This document shows positions 23,685-34,800 of a stretch of DNA of 42,882 nt, one piece after another. The notes under the pieces were generated by a model. It was not told the DNA's origin and searched no databases. It saw nothing but the letters and a program-made list of their open reading frames with translations. The number at the start of each line of letters is the position of its first letter. Position 1 is the first letter of the stretch. Origin of the DNA: Folioceros fuciformis (taxonomy: Eukaryota > Anthocerotophyta > Anthocerotopsida > Anthocerotales); NCBI GenBank assembly GCA_049999805.1, contig JBNGIO010005918.1, positions 62,475 to 105,356 on the forward strand. The letters are read 5' to 3'. Made by a program: the position numbers and the translations under genes.

Positions 23685-23808
23685 AGCCAAAATTGATTAT
23701 TTAGTTTACCAAATATCTTTCATCCAAGCCAAAATTAATTTTTAGCCAAAATTGATTATTTGGTTTGCCAAATATCTTTCATCCAAGCCAAAATTGATTA
23801 TTTGGTTT
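23685..23808 (+). repeat. Tandem repeat in the retrotransposon leader
   Basis: A unit of about 60 bp containing gccaaaattgattattt and ccaaatatctttcatcca is present about two and a third times between the primer-binding site and gag. It does not code for protein. Confidence 0.85.
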
Positions 23809-24199
23809 CCTAAGATTATCATGGCGCGTGAGACTACACAGGAGGTTACGGCACAATCCTTGCCGTTCACCTCCAAATATCAATCGTTGTGAAGGTTGGA
23901 AGCGTTACCGTCCCTCCTGGGACTCAGGCGTTGCTCACGACGACTCCAACCGTCGTGCCGCGATGTTTTGTTTCTTCGGCGCCCAACCTGTTACAATGTC
24001 AGGGCATCCGTTAAGAGGCATGTTCTCCCTCTCTTGGATCCCCCAACCAATGCTTACCTTTTAAGCTGCCTGAAGTAGAGCGAGTAACCATTCTGGAGGA
24101 CACAGGCCTCACCAAAAATCTTGATCTCCTGTTGAAGCAGCGACTTAACCCGGTTACGCTAACACCGTGGTTAACCACTGCACCACACAAGAGATCACG

Positions 24200-25109
24200 A
24201 TGTCCAGTTCCGGTGGAGGTTCGGGTTCTAGTGATCCATCTCCACCACCACCCTCTTCCACCTCTGCTGCTGCCTCCTCCTCCACCATCCTCTTCTCCTC
24301 CGCCTCAGTTCCCTCAACAACCCTCCTACACTATCGAATTTAAGGAGCGGGACCGCTTCAACGGTACCAAATTCGAAGTCTGGTGTATGCGCATGACTTC
24401 TGCTCTGCAAGCTAGACACGTGTGAGGAGTTGTTAGTGGCACAGTACAGGAACCTCCCGCCCTTGCTACATAGGATAACGAAGACAAATGGCAGAACTTA
24501 AATGATGTCGCGCGTGCTTTCCTCATCAATGGGCTGGATGAAGTCCTCTTGCCTGATATTGCTTATCTACTCAAAGCCGATGAGATATGGAAACAGCTCC
24601 TCCAGACGTACGAAGCAACGACCATTCTTACCTTATGTGCAGTACGAGGGGAACTCTTCTCTCTTCGCTTGAAGGAAGGGGAAAAGGTGTCACCTTTCCT
24701 CCTTCGTTTCCGCCAACTAAGAGCCCAACTCCTCAATCTTAGTTCATCGTTTCCTGAATTGGATGCTTTTGCCCAGTTGCTTTCTTCTCTACCTCCCAGC
24801 TACCATACCTTTGTCTCTGGCTATGGTGCTTCCATACGCGCAACTGACAATGCAGTGGCTGCTGGGAAGGCCGCCCAAATCATTTTTACTGATGTAGTCG
24901 GGGCCGTGTTACAAGAAGAGCAAAGTCAAGCACACTTTGGTCAGCACGGTTGCATCAAAGTGGACAAGGTGCTCTACACAAAGGGGCGGAACTTTGATAG
25001 GGGAAAATCAAATACCTATGGAGCCGGATCATCCAAGCCTGCTCCAAACAAATGGACTAGTACTTGCAACTGGTGTGGCATTCAGGGCCACTGGGAACAA
25101 GAGTGTTGA
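24200..25109 (+). pseudogene. copia gag (capsid and nucleocapsid), broken
   Basis: The probable native start is at 24,200, giving a Ser/Gly/Pro-rich leader that must shift frame to join the core. The core begins FNGTKFEVWCMRM and continues through LLQTYEATTILTL, RLKEGEKVSPFLLRFRQL and LSSLPPSYHTFVSGYG. It ends in a nucleocapsid zinc knuckle CNWCGIQGHWEQEC with the CX2CX4HX4C spacing intact. Two stops interrupt the capsid region, at about 24,422 and 24,472. A TGA ends it right after the knuckle, where Arg would be expected. Confidence 0.88.
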
Positions 25110-26600
25110 AAGAAGAAATCAAGTGAACCACGTAAAGCTGAGAAGCCACACTGCTCGGCTAAAGCACACGTGATTGCCAAGGACAGAACTTCCTCCTCCA
25201 CTGCTGGTAAACCACCAGTGGTAATGACAGTTTGTTTCTCGTCCTCTACAGCATCCTCTCCACATAGCTAGTACCTAGACTCAGGTGCCACTTCCCACAT
25301 CTGCAATGACAAGTCGTTTTTTAGTCATTTCCAGTCATCTCAGAGGTCAGACAAAGTGCTGCGAGAGGATGAGGTTACGTGTACCGGCTTTCGCATTGAG
25401 GGCTCCAGCTCATGTCGTTTTCATCTTCATGATAGCTCAGTCCTTCACCTTGACAATGTCCTGTACGTCCCACAGATGGCTAAGCACCTTCTATCAGTTA
25501 GCCAGCTCATGTCCTTACGCATGTACAACCTACTATTTACTTCTTCTAGCTGTTTGCTTAAGAAGATTGGGGAAGGAGGTTAGGTCATAGCAAAAGGGCA
25601 TCTTGTTCACGACCTTTATCAACTAGACTTGCAGTGCATACCTATTGATACTTCTCACGTTGCCCAACTGTCACAATCTACACATGCCAGTCTTTGGCAT
25701 GCCCGTTTGGGTCATGCGAATCGTGACAAGTTGATAAAAATATCTAACCTCTCATGCTATAGAGAGCCACTTCCAAAGTGCTTCAAATCCTTGCCCCTTT
25801 GTGATGCCTACGTGATAGCCAAGCAAAAGGAGATACCTTTTCCCAAGGCTATCGCCCACCGTGCTTCCCATATTCTAGAATTAGTGCATGTGGATATTTC
25901 TGGCAAGATTCATGTTCCATCTTTGGGTGGTGCCCAACACTATCTAACAATCACTGACAATTACAATAAATATTCTTGGACTTACCCTTTACGTTTGAAG
26001 TCGAACACTTTTGGTGTTTTCCAAGAATGGCTAAAGATGGCTCAACGTTAGACTGTGTGCTTGCTCAAGTGCTTGCGCATAGACAATGGAACTGAGTTTG
26101 TGCACGGCCACTTCAACCAATATCTCCTTGACTTGGGCATTGTTAGGCAGCTGATGTACCGTACACTCATCAGCAGAACGGTGTTGCTGAATGCCGTAAT
26201 CAAACTTTGCTAGGTATGACGAGGAGTATGTTAGAATGGTATGGTCTAAGTAAAGCTTTTTGGGCAGAAGCTGTGGTGACAGCTACTTACATCCTTAACC
26301 GTATTCTAACAAGTGCTGTGGTGGGGCAAACTCCTTTTGAGGTTACGTGGCGCAGGAAACCAAGTCTGCTCCACCTTCGCGTGTTTGGCTCTCCAGCATA
26401 TGTACACATTCCAGAAGAGAAGTGCAGGAAGTTAGAAGATCGAGCAAAGCCTCTACTATTTGTCGGGTATGGGGAAGAAGCTAAGTCATATAAGCTTTAC
26501 GACACACTCATGAACATTGCTGTGTTCGCAAGGAGTTTGACTTTCAAGGAGCTCCTATGTCCAGCTAAACCTTATTTTGATTGCTTAACCCACAACTAGA
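25110..26600 (+). pseudogene. copia protease and integrase, broken
   Basis: The aspartic protease active site YLDSGATSHICND begins at 25,272, directly after a stop. Next come LDNVLYVPQMAKHLLSV and the pre-integrase motif LWHARLGHANRDKL near 25,700. The zinc-binding pair is partly lost: LPLCDAYV, where CxxC is expected, has Tyr in place of the second Cys. Integrase core acidic residues can be seen in HVDISGKI and RIDNGTEF. Several stops and at least one frameshift after 26,050 break it. The tail includes LRVFGSPAYVHIPEEKCRKLEDRAKPLLFVGY, the usual C-terminal copia segment, quoted here as two overlapping family hallmarks (RVFGSPAYVHIP and FVGYGEEAKSYKLYD). Confidence 0.88.
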
Positions 26601-27189
26601 AGACTGCTCCTCACATTGAGACTTTTGATTTCGATGTCCCTTCCTTGTTCTCGCAAGACGATGCTCCTTTTGTTGCACCCGTCACAGAAACATCGGATCC
26701 GAATTTAGTTATCTCACATGTGGAAGGGGATTCCTTGACAATACCTATAGCAGACGCCGTTGTAGAAGAGGCCGATAAGACTGGTGCTCCTGATTCTCCT
26801 CAACTTCCTGACCAAGTTGTGCAAGTTCTCGAGCGGGAACTTGAACATGATGATGGGGGTTGCTTGGATCACAATTCTGACTAGTCTGCTGGATCAGACA
26901 CAGGTGATTACTTGTTAAACGGACAACAAGTTGGAGTGGATACAGGTGATGATCTGCCTGTTGTTGAAGAAGAGCCTGAACCTCCAATCGAGGACCCTGT
27001 TCAACCGGTGGAACGACCTTATCCTTCTCGAATCCCTCTTCCACCTGCTCAGTGGTCCGTACCTCCTTATGCTTCCATCGATTTTCCGTATCCGAGGGCA
27101 AGTGTTTCTATCTCTCTAGGGGCGTCTTCTTCACAAAACCCCTGCACGCCTGACCCTATCTCCTATCAAGAGGCAATTACTGGCCCCAA
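26601..27189 (+). pseudogene. copia pol linker between integrase and reverse transcriptase
   Basis: Acidic, proline-rich frame with low conservation, as usual for the stretch between the integrase and reverse transcriptase of copia elements. It is interrupted by TAG codons near 26,598 and 26,882 and passes into the reverse transcriptase through PDPISYQEAITGPNKDNW. Confidence 0.7.
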
Positions 27190-28918
27190 TAAGGATAACT
27201 GGATTCCTTCTATCTAGGATGAGTACGATTCCCTAATAAAGAATGACAATTGGGAACTCTTGCCACCTGCCAAAAGGGAGAAAAGCTGTTAGTTGCAAGT
27301 GGGTTTTCAAGCATAAGTTAAATGCTCATGGTGAAATCGCCCGCTATAAGTCTCGGCTTATTGCCCGCGTTTTCTCTCAAGTCCTTGGAATCGATTTCAC
27401 AGAGACATTCAGCCCTGTTTTCAAGACACAATCAGTTCGTATGATCCTAGCTTTGGCAGCTGCCAATGCCTCAGACTTACAACATATGGATGTATGTACC
27501 CCTTTTCTTTATGGTGAATTAGAGGAAGACATCTACATGGAGCAACTTGAGGGGTTCGTCGATCATGAACATCCAGACTAGGTTTGTCATCTCAAAAAGA
27601 CGATTTATGGTCTCAAACAGTCCGCCAGGGAATGGTACAAAACCATTGATGCTTACCTCAAGTCCATTGGTTGTCAGTAAAACCCTGGAGATGCCAACGT
27701 TTATGTTAACTTTAAGGATGGTCACCTCGTCATACTAGCCTTGTATGTTGATGACTCCATTCTAGCGTCAAAAGATCCAGGGCTGTTAGCCTGGGTCAAT
27801 GAAATGTTGCACCAAAAATTCGACATGAAAGATATTGGGGCTCTTACCTTTGTGTTGGGTGTTTAGTTGGTCCGTGATGAGGCTCAGCATACTATTATGC
27901 TCCACCATGCCAAATACATCGCTGAGACCCTTGGTCGTTTCGATTTGGATTTTGCCCAATCTGTTTCTACTCCTGGCATTTCCGATGTTAAGCTTTCCTG
28001 TGACCAGTGCCCCCAAACAAATGAGGACCGCTAGGCTATGTCTCACATTCCTTGTCGTCATGCCATTGGTTTTCTTAACTACATTAGCTGTTGGACTCTC
28101 CCTGATATACAATATGTTGTTAGCCGTGTCTCTCAATTCCTTGATGATCCTGGCCATGCCCACTAGGGTGCAGTTAAACATATCCTTCGGTATCTCAAAG
28201 GCACCATGAATCACGACTTATGCTTCTGGGGTTGAGATGCACTTACTCTTTGTGGCTATGCTGATGTTGACTGGGCCACCTGTTAGAGTAGAACCCCGTT
28301 TAGGGTTAGCTACTTATAAACGAACCAGCTGTTAGCTGTTAGTTAAATATGTTTAAGTTATATGAATGGTCATGACCCTTGAACAATTTTGTATATAAGA
28401 CACTTTGTGTATCCACAGTAAACATATATATCTTATCTTTATTCCAAGCACGTGTGTGCACATGTACATATCTTACATTGTCACCACCGATCCAGGCAAA
28501 GCATTATAGCCTACTGCTTCATGTTATCCGAAGCGGCTATCCAATGGAGCTCCAAGAAGGAAGTGTCGTTCGCTCTATTGTCTATTGAGGCTGAGTACAA
28601 AGCTTTGATGGAGGCTGCCAAGGAAGCTACCTGGGAGCATTATTTCCTACAAGGGCTCGCTTTCCTGCAGTCTCAGCCTACTCCTATCCTTTGTGATAAC
28701 AAGTCCACAATTGCCATGACTGCTAACCCTCGTTTCCACGCCCGTACTAAGCACATCGAGGTGCATCACCATTTTTTCAGGCACTCTACGGAATAGAAGC
28801 GAGTCAAAATTCAGTATGTGCCAACTGACTTAAACATAGCAAACTTGCTCACCAAATACCTGCCTGCACACAAGCATCATCTCCACATGGAGGCTATGGA
28901 CATCAAGGCCTGCTCTTA
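27190..28918 (+). pseudogene. copia reverse transcriptase and RNase H, broken and interrupted by a solo LTR
   Basis: Reverse transcriptase motifs: CKWVFKHKLNAHGEIARYKSRL (quoted for CKWVFK and RYKSRLIAR), TETFSPVFK, LYGELEEDIYMEQ, KKTIYGLKQSAREWYK, and the catalytic LYVDDSILAS near 27,750. RNase H shows CGYADVDWA, then the nested LTR, then WSSKKEVSFALLSIEAEYKAL and DNKSTIAM, FHARTKHIEVHHHF. There are at least six in-frame stops. Many sit where relatives have Gln or Trp. The frame ends near 28,918. Confidence 0.9.
28281..28483 (+). mobile_element. Solo LTR (203 bp) nested in the copia RNase H region
   Basis: Begins TGTTAGAG and ends CATTGTCA, the TG...CA termini of an LTR. It is flanked by perfect 5-bp duplications, ccacc at 28,276-28,280 and 28,484-28,488. 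Taking out the LTR and one ccacc brings the RNase H halves DWAT and the SRQSIIAYCFML side back together. It carries a TATA-like gtatataaga near 28,391. No internal retrotransposon sequence remains, so it is what is left after LTR-LTR recombination. Its first 30 bp resemble the start of the host element's LTR, which suggests a related copia family. Confidence 0.93.
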
Positions 28919-29004
28919 GCAACAGCCTAAGTTCTATGCTGCAGGTTATGATGGATGAATATATTCTGAGAATCCAGTCGCATGACCACAATAGCTATGG
29001 AACG

Positions 29005-29334
29005 TTATCGCTTATCCTGTGGAAGCTGACTGGCGGTGGCTATCTTGAATTGCTTCTCCAGTGCTTCCTCTTCAGGGTTTTGAACTAATCCCTCCTCCAT
29101 TTCCCTTATGTTGAACGCGACAAAGAACTGGCATTCCCAACTCAAGAGCTGCCATCTATGCTTTGTGAGGAATCCTCGCCATTCGTTGTGGTGCTGCTGG
29201 CGTTGCATTGGCCTTCCTCGCTCTTTCCTTCTGCGTTTTCTCTGCTCCTCTTGTAGGAATTGGTACAGCAAAAACACCGCGATTGCGAAGGCACAGAACG
29301 CCAGACATTGCACAAGTGAGCAGGGCATCGTCAC
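29005..29334 (-). CDS. Intact antisense ORF of 109 residues inside the copia 3' region
   Basis: Function unknown. It lies between the end of pol and the 3' LTR, on the opposite strand, and is the longest intact frame in this otherwise stop-ridden element. It starts with a hydrophobic span (LAFCAFAIAVFLLYQFL), then a strongly basic run (RKRRRKERGR), then an aromatic-rich and acidic C-terminus (HNEWRGFL, EEEALEKQFKIA). Two readings are possible: an extra antisense gene of the retrotransposon, as some plant LTR elements carry, or the N-terminal piece of a PIF/Harbinger transposase, whose usual continuation (IWWKLYNEATMIDD) is found elsewhere in this window on the same strand at about 31,610. No promoter is evident. 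Confidence 0.4.
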   Translation of the reverse strand: MTMPCSLVQCLAFCAFAIAVFLLYQFLQEEQRKRRRKERGRPMQRQQHHNEWRGFLTKHRWQLLSWECQFFVAFNIREMEEGLVQNPEEEALEKQFKIATASQLPQDKR

Positions 29335-29384
29335 CGTTTACATCTCCTTTCTGACATTGCCAACGTGCTCTACTTACAGGGGCG

Positions 29385-29582
29385 TGTCTGAATAAACCCC
29401 TGTTTAGGGTTTAAACTAACCAGTTGGGGTTTAGTTAACTAAGCAGACCAGCAGTTAGTGTTGGGTTCAGTTAGGATGAAGAGACGCAACTCTACGCGAG
29501 TCTTGTATAAACGATGGGCATGTGCTCAATTATTCCATTAATTCACTCAAGCATTACATAAGTGTACTTGAGCCTTTTCTCA
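29385..29582 (+). repeat. 3' LTR of the copia element
   Basis: 198 bp starting TGTCTGAATAAACCCC and ending ttttctca, matching the 5' LTR over nearly its whole length. The purine stretch just before it (caggggcg) is a poor polypurine tract. Confidence 0.9.
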
Positions 29583-29667
29583 AGTCGGAAGGTGTGGATG
29601 ATATCAAAGTTGCTAGTTTTGCAAGCCACAAAACATTTGGACAACAATTGTCGAGCCACCGGTGGTC

Positions 29668-29975
29668 TGAGGGATAAACACAAATGGGCTATCGACAGGT
29701 GGGAGGAGGTGGCAGCATAGTGCGACAAGCACAATGTTCCATGCTCTGCAAGCCAGTGCAAAAATAAATGGGACTCCCTTTCCAAGGAGTGGAAGAAGAT
29801 TAATGATTTTTGGAGGCATCCTCTCAACGGACAAAACCTGTACTAGCAATTGTCTTCAACTGAACGGAGAGATCCAAAGCTGCCCATCCAATTCGATGAG
29901 GAGGTGTTTGAAGCCATCGCACAGTGGTATGCCTCCTCACATGCGGTGGCTCCAAACAACCTATTTGATGCAAGT
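29668..29975 (+). pseudogene. PIF/Harbinger Myb-like DNA-binding protein fragment
   Basis: The translated fragment has RWEEVAA, SASQCKNKWDSLSKEWKKINDF and LSSTERRDPKLPIQFDEEVF, the pattern of the Myb/SANT-like DNA-binding partner encoded by plant PIF/Harbinger transposons. TAG codons interrupt it near 29,717 and 29,844. The frame decays completely downstream. It faces the transposase remnant on the other strand. Confidence 0.6.
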
Positions 29976-30549
29976 ACGTTGCCTTCAGGTCACAACTCTA
30001 ATAGTTGGTGGTCTTTTATGAAAACTTCTGGTTATGGGCTCAGATTTCTGATGGCCAAGCTGTCTTCTAACACGCAATTGTGCTCTATACCCAGGTAAAA
30101 TTGGCAACCCATCCCCATCACGGGATGCTCCTTCCATTGCTGTTGATGATAAGTGGTCAACTGATGATAACTGGTGAGCTGATGATCAAACAACGCCGGA
30201 AGCAAGTGAATGTACGAGAGACTAGCAATCTGGGGACGACATGAATTATGGCCGAAGAAGAAAAACCAAGATGAGTGCTCAGGAGGGAGAGGACTTCTTT
30301 GCCTCTATGACTATTGGATTTGTAAAGCGTCTGCAGGAAGTGGAAGACTAAACAACCAGCAGGTATAAGGAGCAAATCCAATTCGACAAGTAAGTACATG
30401 GAGATGTCATGGCTTTGGACTGGGCCCTCATTGCTTCTCAACAATTGATGAATGAAGGAATAGTAAAGGTTTTTGCTTCATTAGGTGAAGCCCTACATAA
30501 GATTGGGGACAAGCTGTAGTCCATTGTCCCAATTTAGGCTGTACATACA

Positions 30550-31640
30550 CCCTACTCATTTGAAGCCATGTGTCGAGTCCAAAGATGTCTTGCCAAGGTC
30601 CTTCGCAGGTTTTCACTTTCTGTATTCCTATTATTCATTGGAATCGTGTTGTATCCCTTATCATGTTGTATGCTGTCATCTACAAGAGTTCTTGCAATGT
30701 CTTTTACCTCTATCAAAATGTTGTGCATATAGCAACAACACATTAGAAGTGCTACTAAATTGTGCATATCAGCCTCCAGATCATTCTGGACAAAATTTTC
30801 TATCTGATCTTTAGCTTTCTAAATGCATGTTCGACCACTATGCGAGTTGATGAGTGTTTGAAGTTAAAGTAGCTTTGCTAGCTACTCATGCCTCTGCTAG
30901 GAAATGGTGTGACAAGCCATGGCAGGGCCGGATACCCTACGTCCTCGACAATGTACTCTAACACATGCGTACCACAATTAGCTAATACACTCGCTCCTTG
31001 AAGAACTTGGCCAACCTCAGCTTTCTTATAGAATCCAGAGTTTGAAAGGATCCTCACATTATTTATTGACCCAAGAAACCCAGCAAAGACGTCAAGGAAC
31101 CTCATATCCATATCAACAATGGCTTGGATACAAACACTATAGTTATGATTTCTGTCAAAATAATCTAGAGCCAAAGTTATGGAAGGAAGCTCAATAGAAA
31201 CATGGGTAACATCAATAGCTGTGCTACAGTTAAGCAGCACTTGATGGCCTATGAATGCTACTTTAACCTATTCCATCGTTGGTCTTTGAGGCCAATAGAT
31301 ATAGTGTTTTGCTGCTCGGTTCAGAGCTTTCACAAAACCTTGTCACTTTAGATGCCATGGTCTTAGCTATGCCAAATAAGTCACCTATGGACTTCAAGGT
31401 ATCTCCCGTTGCTAGCCTCCTCATTGCTAATGGCACTTGAGTATCAACTTGCAATTTCCTGTTGGGAATGCTTTGCAACGCTGTAGGTGTTTTCCTTTCC
31501 AGGTCAGTATGGACCAAGTCACATATGTGCATAAAAGTATTAGGAGACATTCGAAGGAATGCAGCAAAGCATTCAGCATCATCAATCATAGTGGCCTCAT
31601 TGTACAATTTCCACCATATCAAACATCTTTGTTTAATGTA
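30550..31640 (-). pseudogene. PIF/Harbinger (DDE_Tnp_4) transposase, decayed
   Basis: Reading from 31,640 downwards: WWKLYNEATMIDD, FLRMSPNTFMHICDLV, IPNRKLQVDTQVPLAMRRLA and GDLFGIAK (helix-turn-helix region), then a frameshift, KALNRAAKHYIYWP, a TAG, AIDVTHVSIELPS with the first catalytic Asp, DYFDRNHNYSV, FLDVFAGFLGSINNVRIL, and VEDVGYPALPWLVTPF with the third acidic residue. A separate frame continues the C-terminal MHNILIEVKD. The second catalytic Asp (usually NDARV) is replaced: NNVRI. The N-terminus before WWKLYNEA is missing here. No terminal inverted repeats could be found by eye. Confidence 0.85.
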
Positions 31641-34600
31641 CCACTATCCAGTAACTCTCCTCCTCCGCGTCAAGCAAGAACCTTGTACAACCGTCAACAA
31701 GAATATCATGAGCGCATTGTCTACATTGTCCTCCTTCACCTGGTCATGCATGTGACGTTGTTGAAGGCTTCGCCTTTTTGTGCTCATGGTCTATGTTGGC
31801 AAATGGAAATTTGATGCAGGTGCGACTACTAATGGAGTGGTTATAACTGAGCAAAATGCAGCAATTCGCCTGTGCTCCTTCTTGACGATGATTCAAGAAA
31901 CAAGCAAACCTTAGGGTCGACTCTCTCACACTCGCACTACTTCGACCTCTCAAGTTACTAGCTAGAACCCTTGAGCCAAGTCAGACCATGACCTAGGATT
32001 TCAGTAAAAGTCAATAGAGGCAAACATAGACGGGGTGTCGCTCGCTACTACTTAATACAAGTATAGTGGATCGTCACTATGTTCCTCAAGTCATATTTCA
32101 AAAATACCTTGAAAACTATTTAGTGGGAAACCCACAAATTGTGAATGTATTTTTTAAACCTTATGAAGGCTAGCTTTGTAATATTCTAGAAGCTAGTTTC
32201 TTATAGTCCAAAACTATGGTTATATTATACATGAAAGACAATTCATAGTCCTTGAAGTTGTTTAGCATGGACAAAAAAACAGTCCTCGCTTTCTTTTATT
32301 TATTCGATGCTTAGTTTAGTATATCTTAAGGGCAAAAAAGCTCCAACAAATGTTGGTTAGCACCTACATTTTATTCCCTCTACACCATGAATATTAGCAA
32401 CAACAATGAATATGGACATTGTTGGGTAAGCACTTGAGTTAACCTTCTTTACGTTAAAGAACTTGAACTTTTTCATTCTTTTATGAGGACTCCTTGCCTT
32501 TTTGGTGCAAAATTGAACTCTATTTTAGTGAGCACTTAAACCGATCTCATGAGGCTACTGTGAAGGCCAAGTCTAGCCTTGCCACAGCCTAGCCGCGGGA
32601 GGATGTCGAGGCTACGATTGTGCCCTTTATTTGACTCAACAACTAAAAAGCTTAGTGCGCCAATGCCCTTTCCTCATCATGTATCAAACTGCGGCCTCAA
32701 CTAGCCAGGCCATGGCTTAGGCTTGAGCCTCCCATGGCTGCATTTGGTTGGGCCACAACCTTGGTTTGGGCTTGGATGTCCCCTAGCCACAACTACCACA
32801 AGTCGCACATTCAGCTTGAGCCTAAGCCTCCCTGGCCGCAGACAAGGTCCCTAAGCCTCGATAGGATTTCGAGGCCTCGATTTGGCTAGAAACTTAGGGT
32901 ATAGAGGGGAGGATCAACCGACACCCTTTTCTCCCCTTTGTGCTATGATACCAAATTGGGTAGGAAAAAAAATGTGGGAGTAGAATATCTCATGTTGGCA
33001 GTTTTTTCCATAGGTTACAATCGTAGCCTTGACCTCATTGGACTTAGAGGCCAATGAGATGTTAACTTTTGGTATTGTGAAAATGAGATAGTATTTTCAA
33101 GATTAGTAACTGAGTCTTTTTTTCTTCATTCACCTACATAAAAGGGGTGCTAAATAGCTTGTGTTCTTTCTGTTGCATGATGTCCTTGCGTCATAACAAA
33201 ATCATATCTCATTCCAAGCTTTGCTTGAGAGTCTAGCATAAATAAAAAAATTATAAGGCATACCCTAGAGGAAATTATAGTGTGGATTTTGCGAAGTGGA
33301 CGAGGCATTGGTTAGCCCAGAACTTGCCTCCTGTTGTTTATACCTTGTGGTAGTCATAAAGCTTGCCCCCTGTTGTTCTGACCTTGGGCCTGGCCCTCTA
33401 TTCTTATGACCTTGTGGCAAAGCCCCAAGCTTGCCCCCTATTATTCTGACCTTGTGCTTGCCCCCTGTTGTTATGACCTTGTGACATTAACGTAACTCGT
33501 AGAGCTACAATTATTTGCTACATATCTTATCAAGTCTTGTTACATTGCTACAAATGAATGGAATGGAACACCCTTTTTCCCCCTTGCTCAGTTGCCCACC
33601 CTGCCTTTTCGTTCCGTTATGGAAGACATTAGGAGACAATCAAATGAGTTATAAAATGGTATTTGAGACCCTTCCATGAATATGCACTCCCTCGTCCACC
33701 GATGTATACACATCGAGATGTATTGACATATGCAAAGTTAACCCTTTTTTGCTGAGTAATTTCTTACCAACATCCCTCCATGACCAATTGCAATCCCCAT
33801 GTGAAAACTCTGTTGAAAAGAATCTTATATCTCATCAAAGGCTTCCCATGGAGTTTGTGGAATGTGAACTAGAAGCACCAACATATCCTTAGCCTTCCTT
33901 ATCTAGATGAGTTTGAAAACACCTTAAGGTATTTAATGCAATTCTAGAATTATTTGAACTATCTCACAATTGTTTGTAAAAAATCCACACACAAGAAATC
34001 ATACATGAAGAAAAAGTAGGGCACTTTGTTAACGGCTACCTATTGCTGACAGAAGTAGCAAGGGCTCATTTAGTATTCACACAAATGTGGTAAGGACATT
34101 CATTTGTTCGTGACACTTCTTCATATTACTCTATTGCGCATGCTAGTAGCTGTTAGCATAAACATATCACCAAGCTTCAACTTTGATGCAAGGGAGATGT
34201 CTAGCTAACATGATTTGGATCATGGGTACAAGCTCTTGTCTTGTCACTTTTGTACTTGCCTCTTAATTGGTCTTGTTACTTTTGTGCTTGCCCCTCAAGA
34301 AAGAAAACTAGGTGCTAATATATAGGATGTTGAGGGCATCCACTCCTATGCTCTAAGCTAGGTGAGTCATGCACATATGCTCCATATGTAGTTTATGTAT
34401 CCCTAGATCCCGGGCTTCATTACTACAACAATGATCATGTGCATTGATATCTAGTAATTACTTGACAAAAACCCATCAAAACCATCTACCAACTCTTGCT
34501 TTCACTTAATAGAACATTAAATGTGGTTCACTGTACTTAGCCGAAGCAAAATACGAGGGGCTAATAATTTTCTACTGTAACTTTCTAAGCATAAATTTTA

Positions 34601-34800
34601 ACAATAAAAGTATATGCTGTATTTTTGTTTTTCTATCATGTATTGCTGTTAATAGGTTTGATAGCGAAAGGATACGGACGAAAGTCGAGGAAATCAAATC
34701 CGCGTGTTTCACTTCAGTTATTCGGTCTAAAAACAGTCGTTATCAGATGTCTTGGTAACAGCATAGACATTGCATATGTCGTCTGATTGGACAAGGTGGC
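31641..34800. other. AT-rich repeat-type DNA, no gene seen
   Basis: No recognisable coding sequence or full transposon. The composition is AT-rich apart from a patch near 32,560-32,900 rich in words such as tagcc and gaggc. A minisatellite at 33,321-33,484 is listed separately. The 3' flank of the Harbinger remnant probably extends some way into the first few hundred bases. Confidence 0.5.
33321..33484. repeat. Short minisatellite, about five copies of a 27-28-bp core
   Basis: The core reads gcttgccccctgttgtt then (a/c)tgaccttgtg. It is found five times, with 1-12 bp of extra sequence after the first and third copies. The last two copies are directly adjacent. No coding potential. Confidence 0.85.

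Larger units (their letters stand above)
22980..29582 (+). mobile_element. Ty1/copia LTR retrotransposon, decayed, with nested solo LTR
   Basis: The order LTR, primer-binding site, gag, protease, integrase, reverse transcriptase, RNase H, LTR marks it as Ty1/copia. Diagnostic motifs are listed under the separate parts. Gag and pol are interrupted by more than a dozen stops and several frameshifts, so it cannot make its own proteins. The two LTRs differ by roughly eight substitutions and an indel of about 8 bp over some 190 bp, so the insertion is old. I found no target-site duplication: taact-like sequence precedes the 5' LTR and agtcg follows the 3' LTR. A younger 203-bp solo LTR lies inside the RNase H region. 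Confidence 0.93.

Noticed and set aside
22970-29590. Target-site duplication of the copia element
   Set aside because: The 5 bp on the two outer sides do not match under any border I tried, so none is claimed. The left LTR border has decayed.
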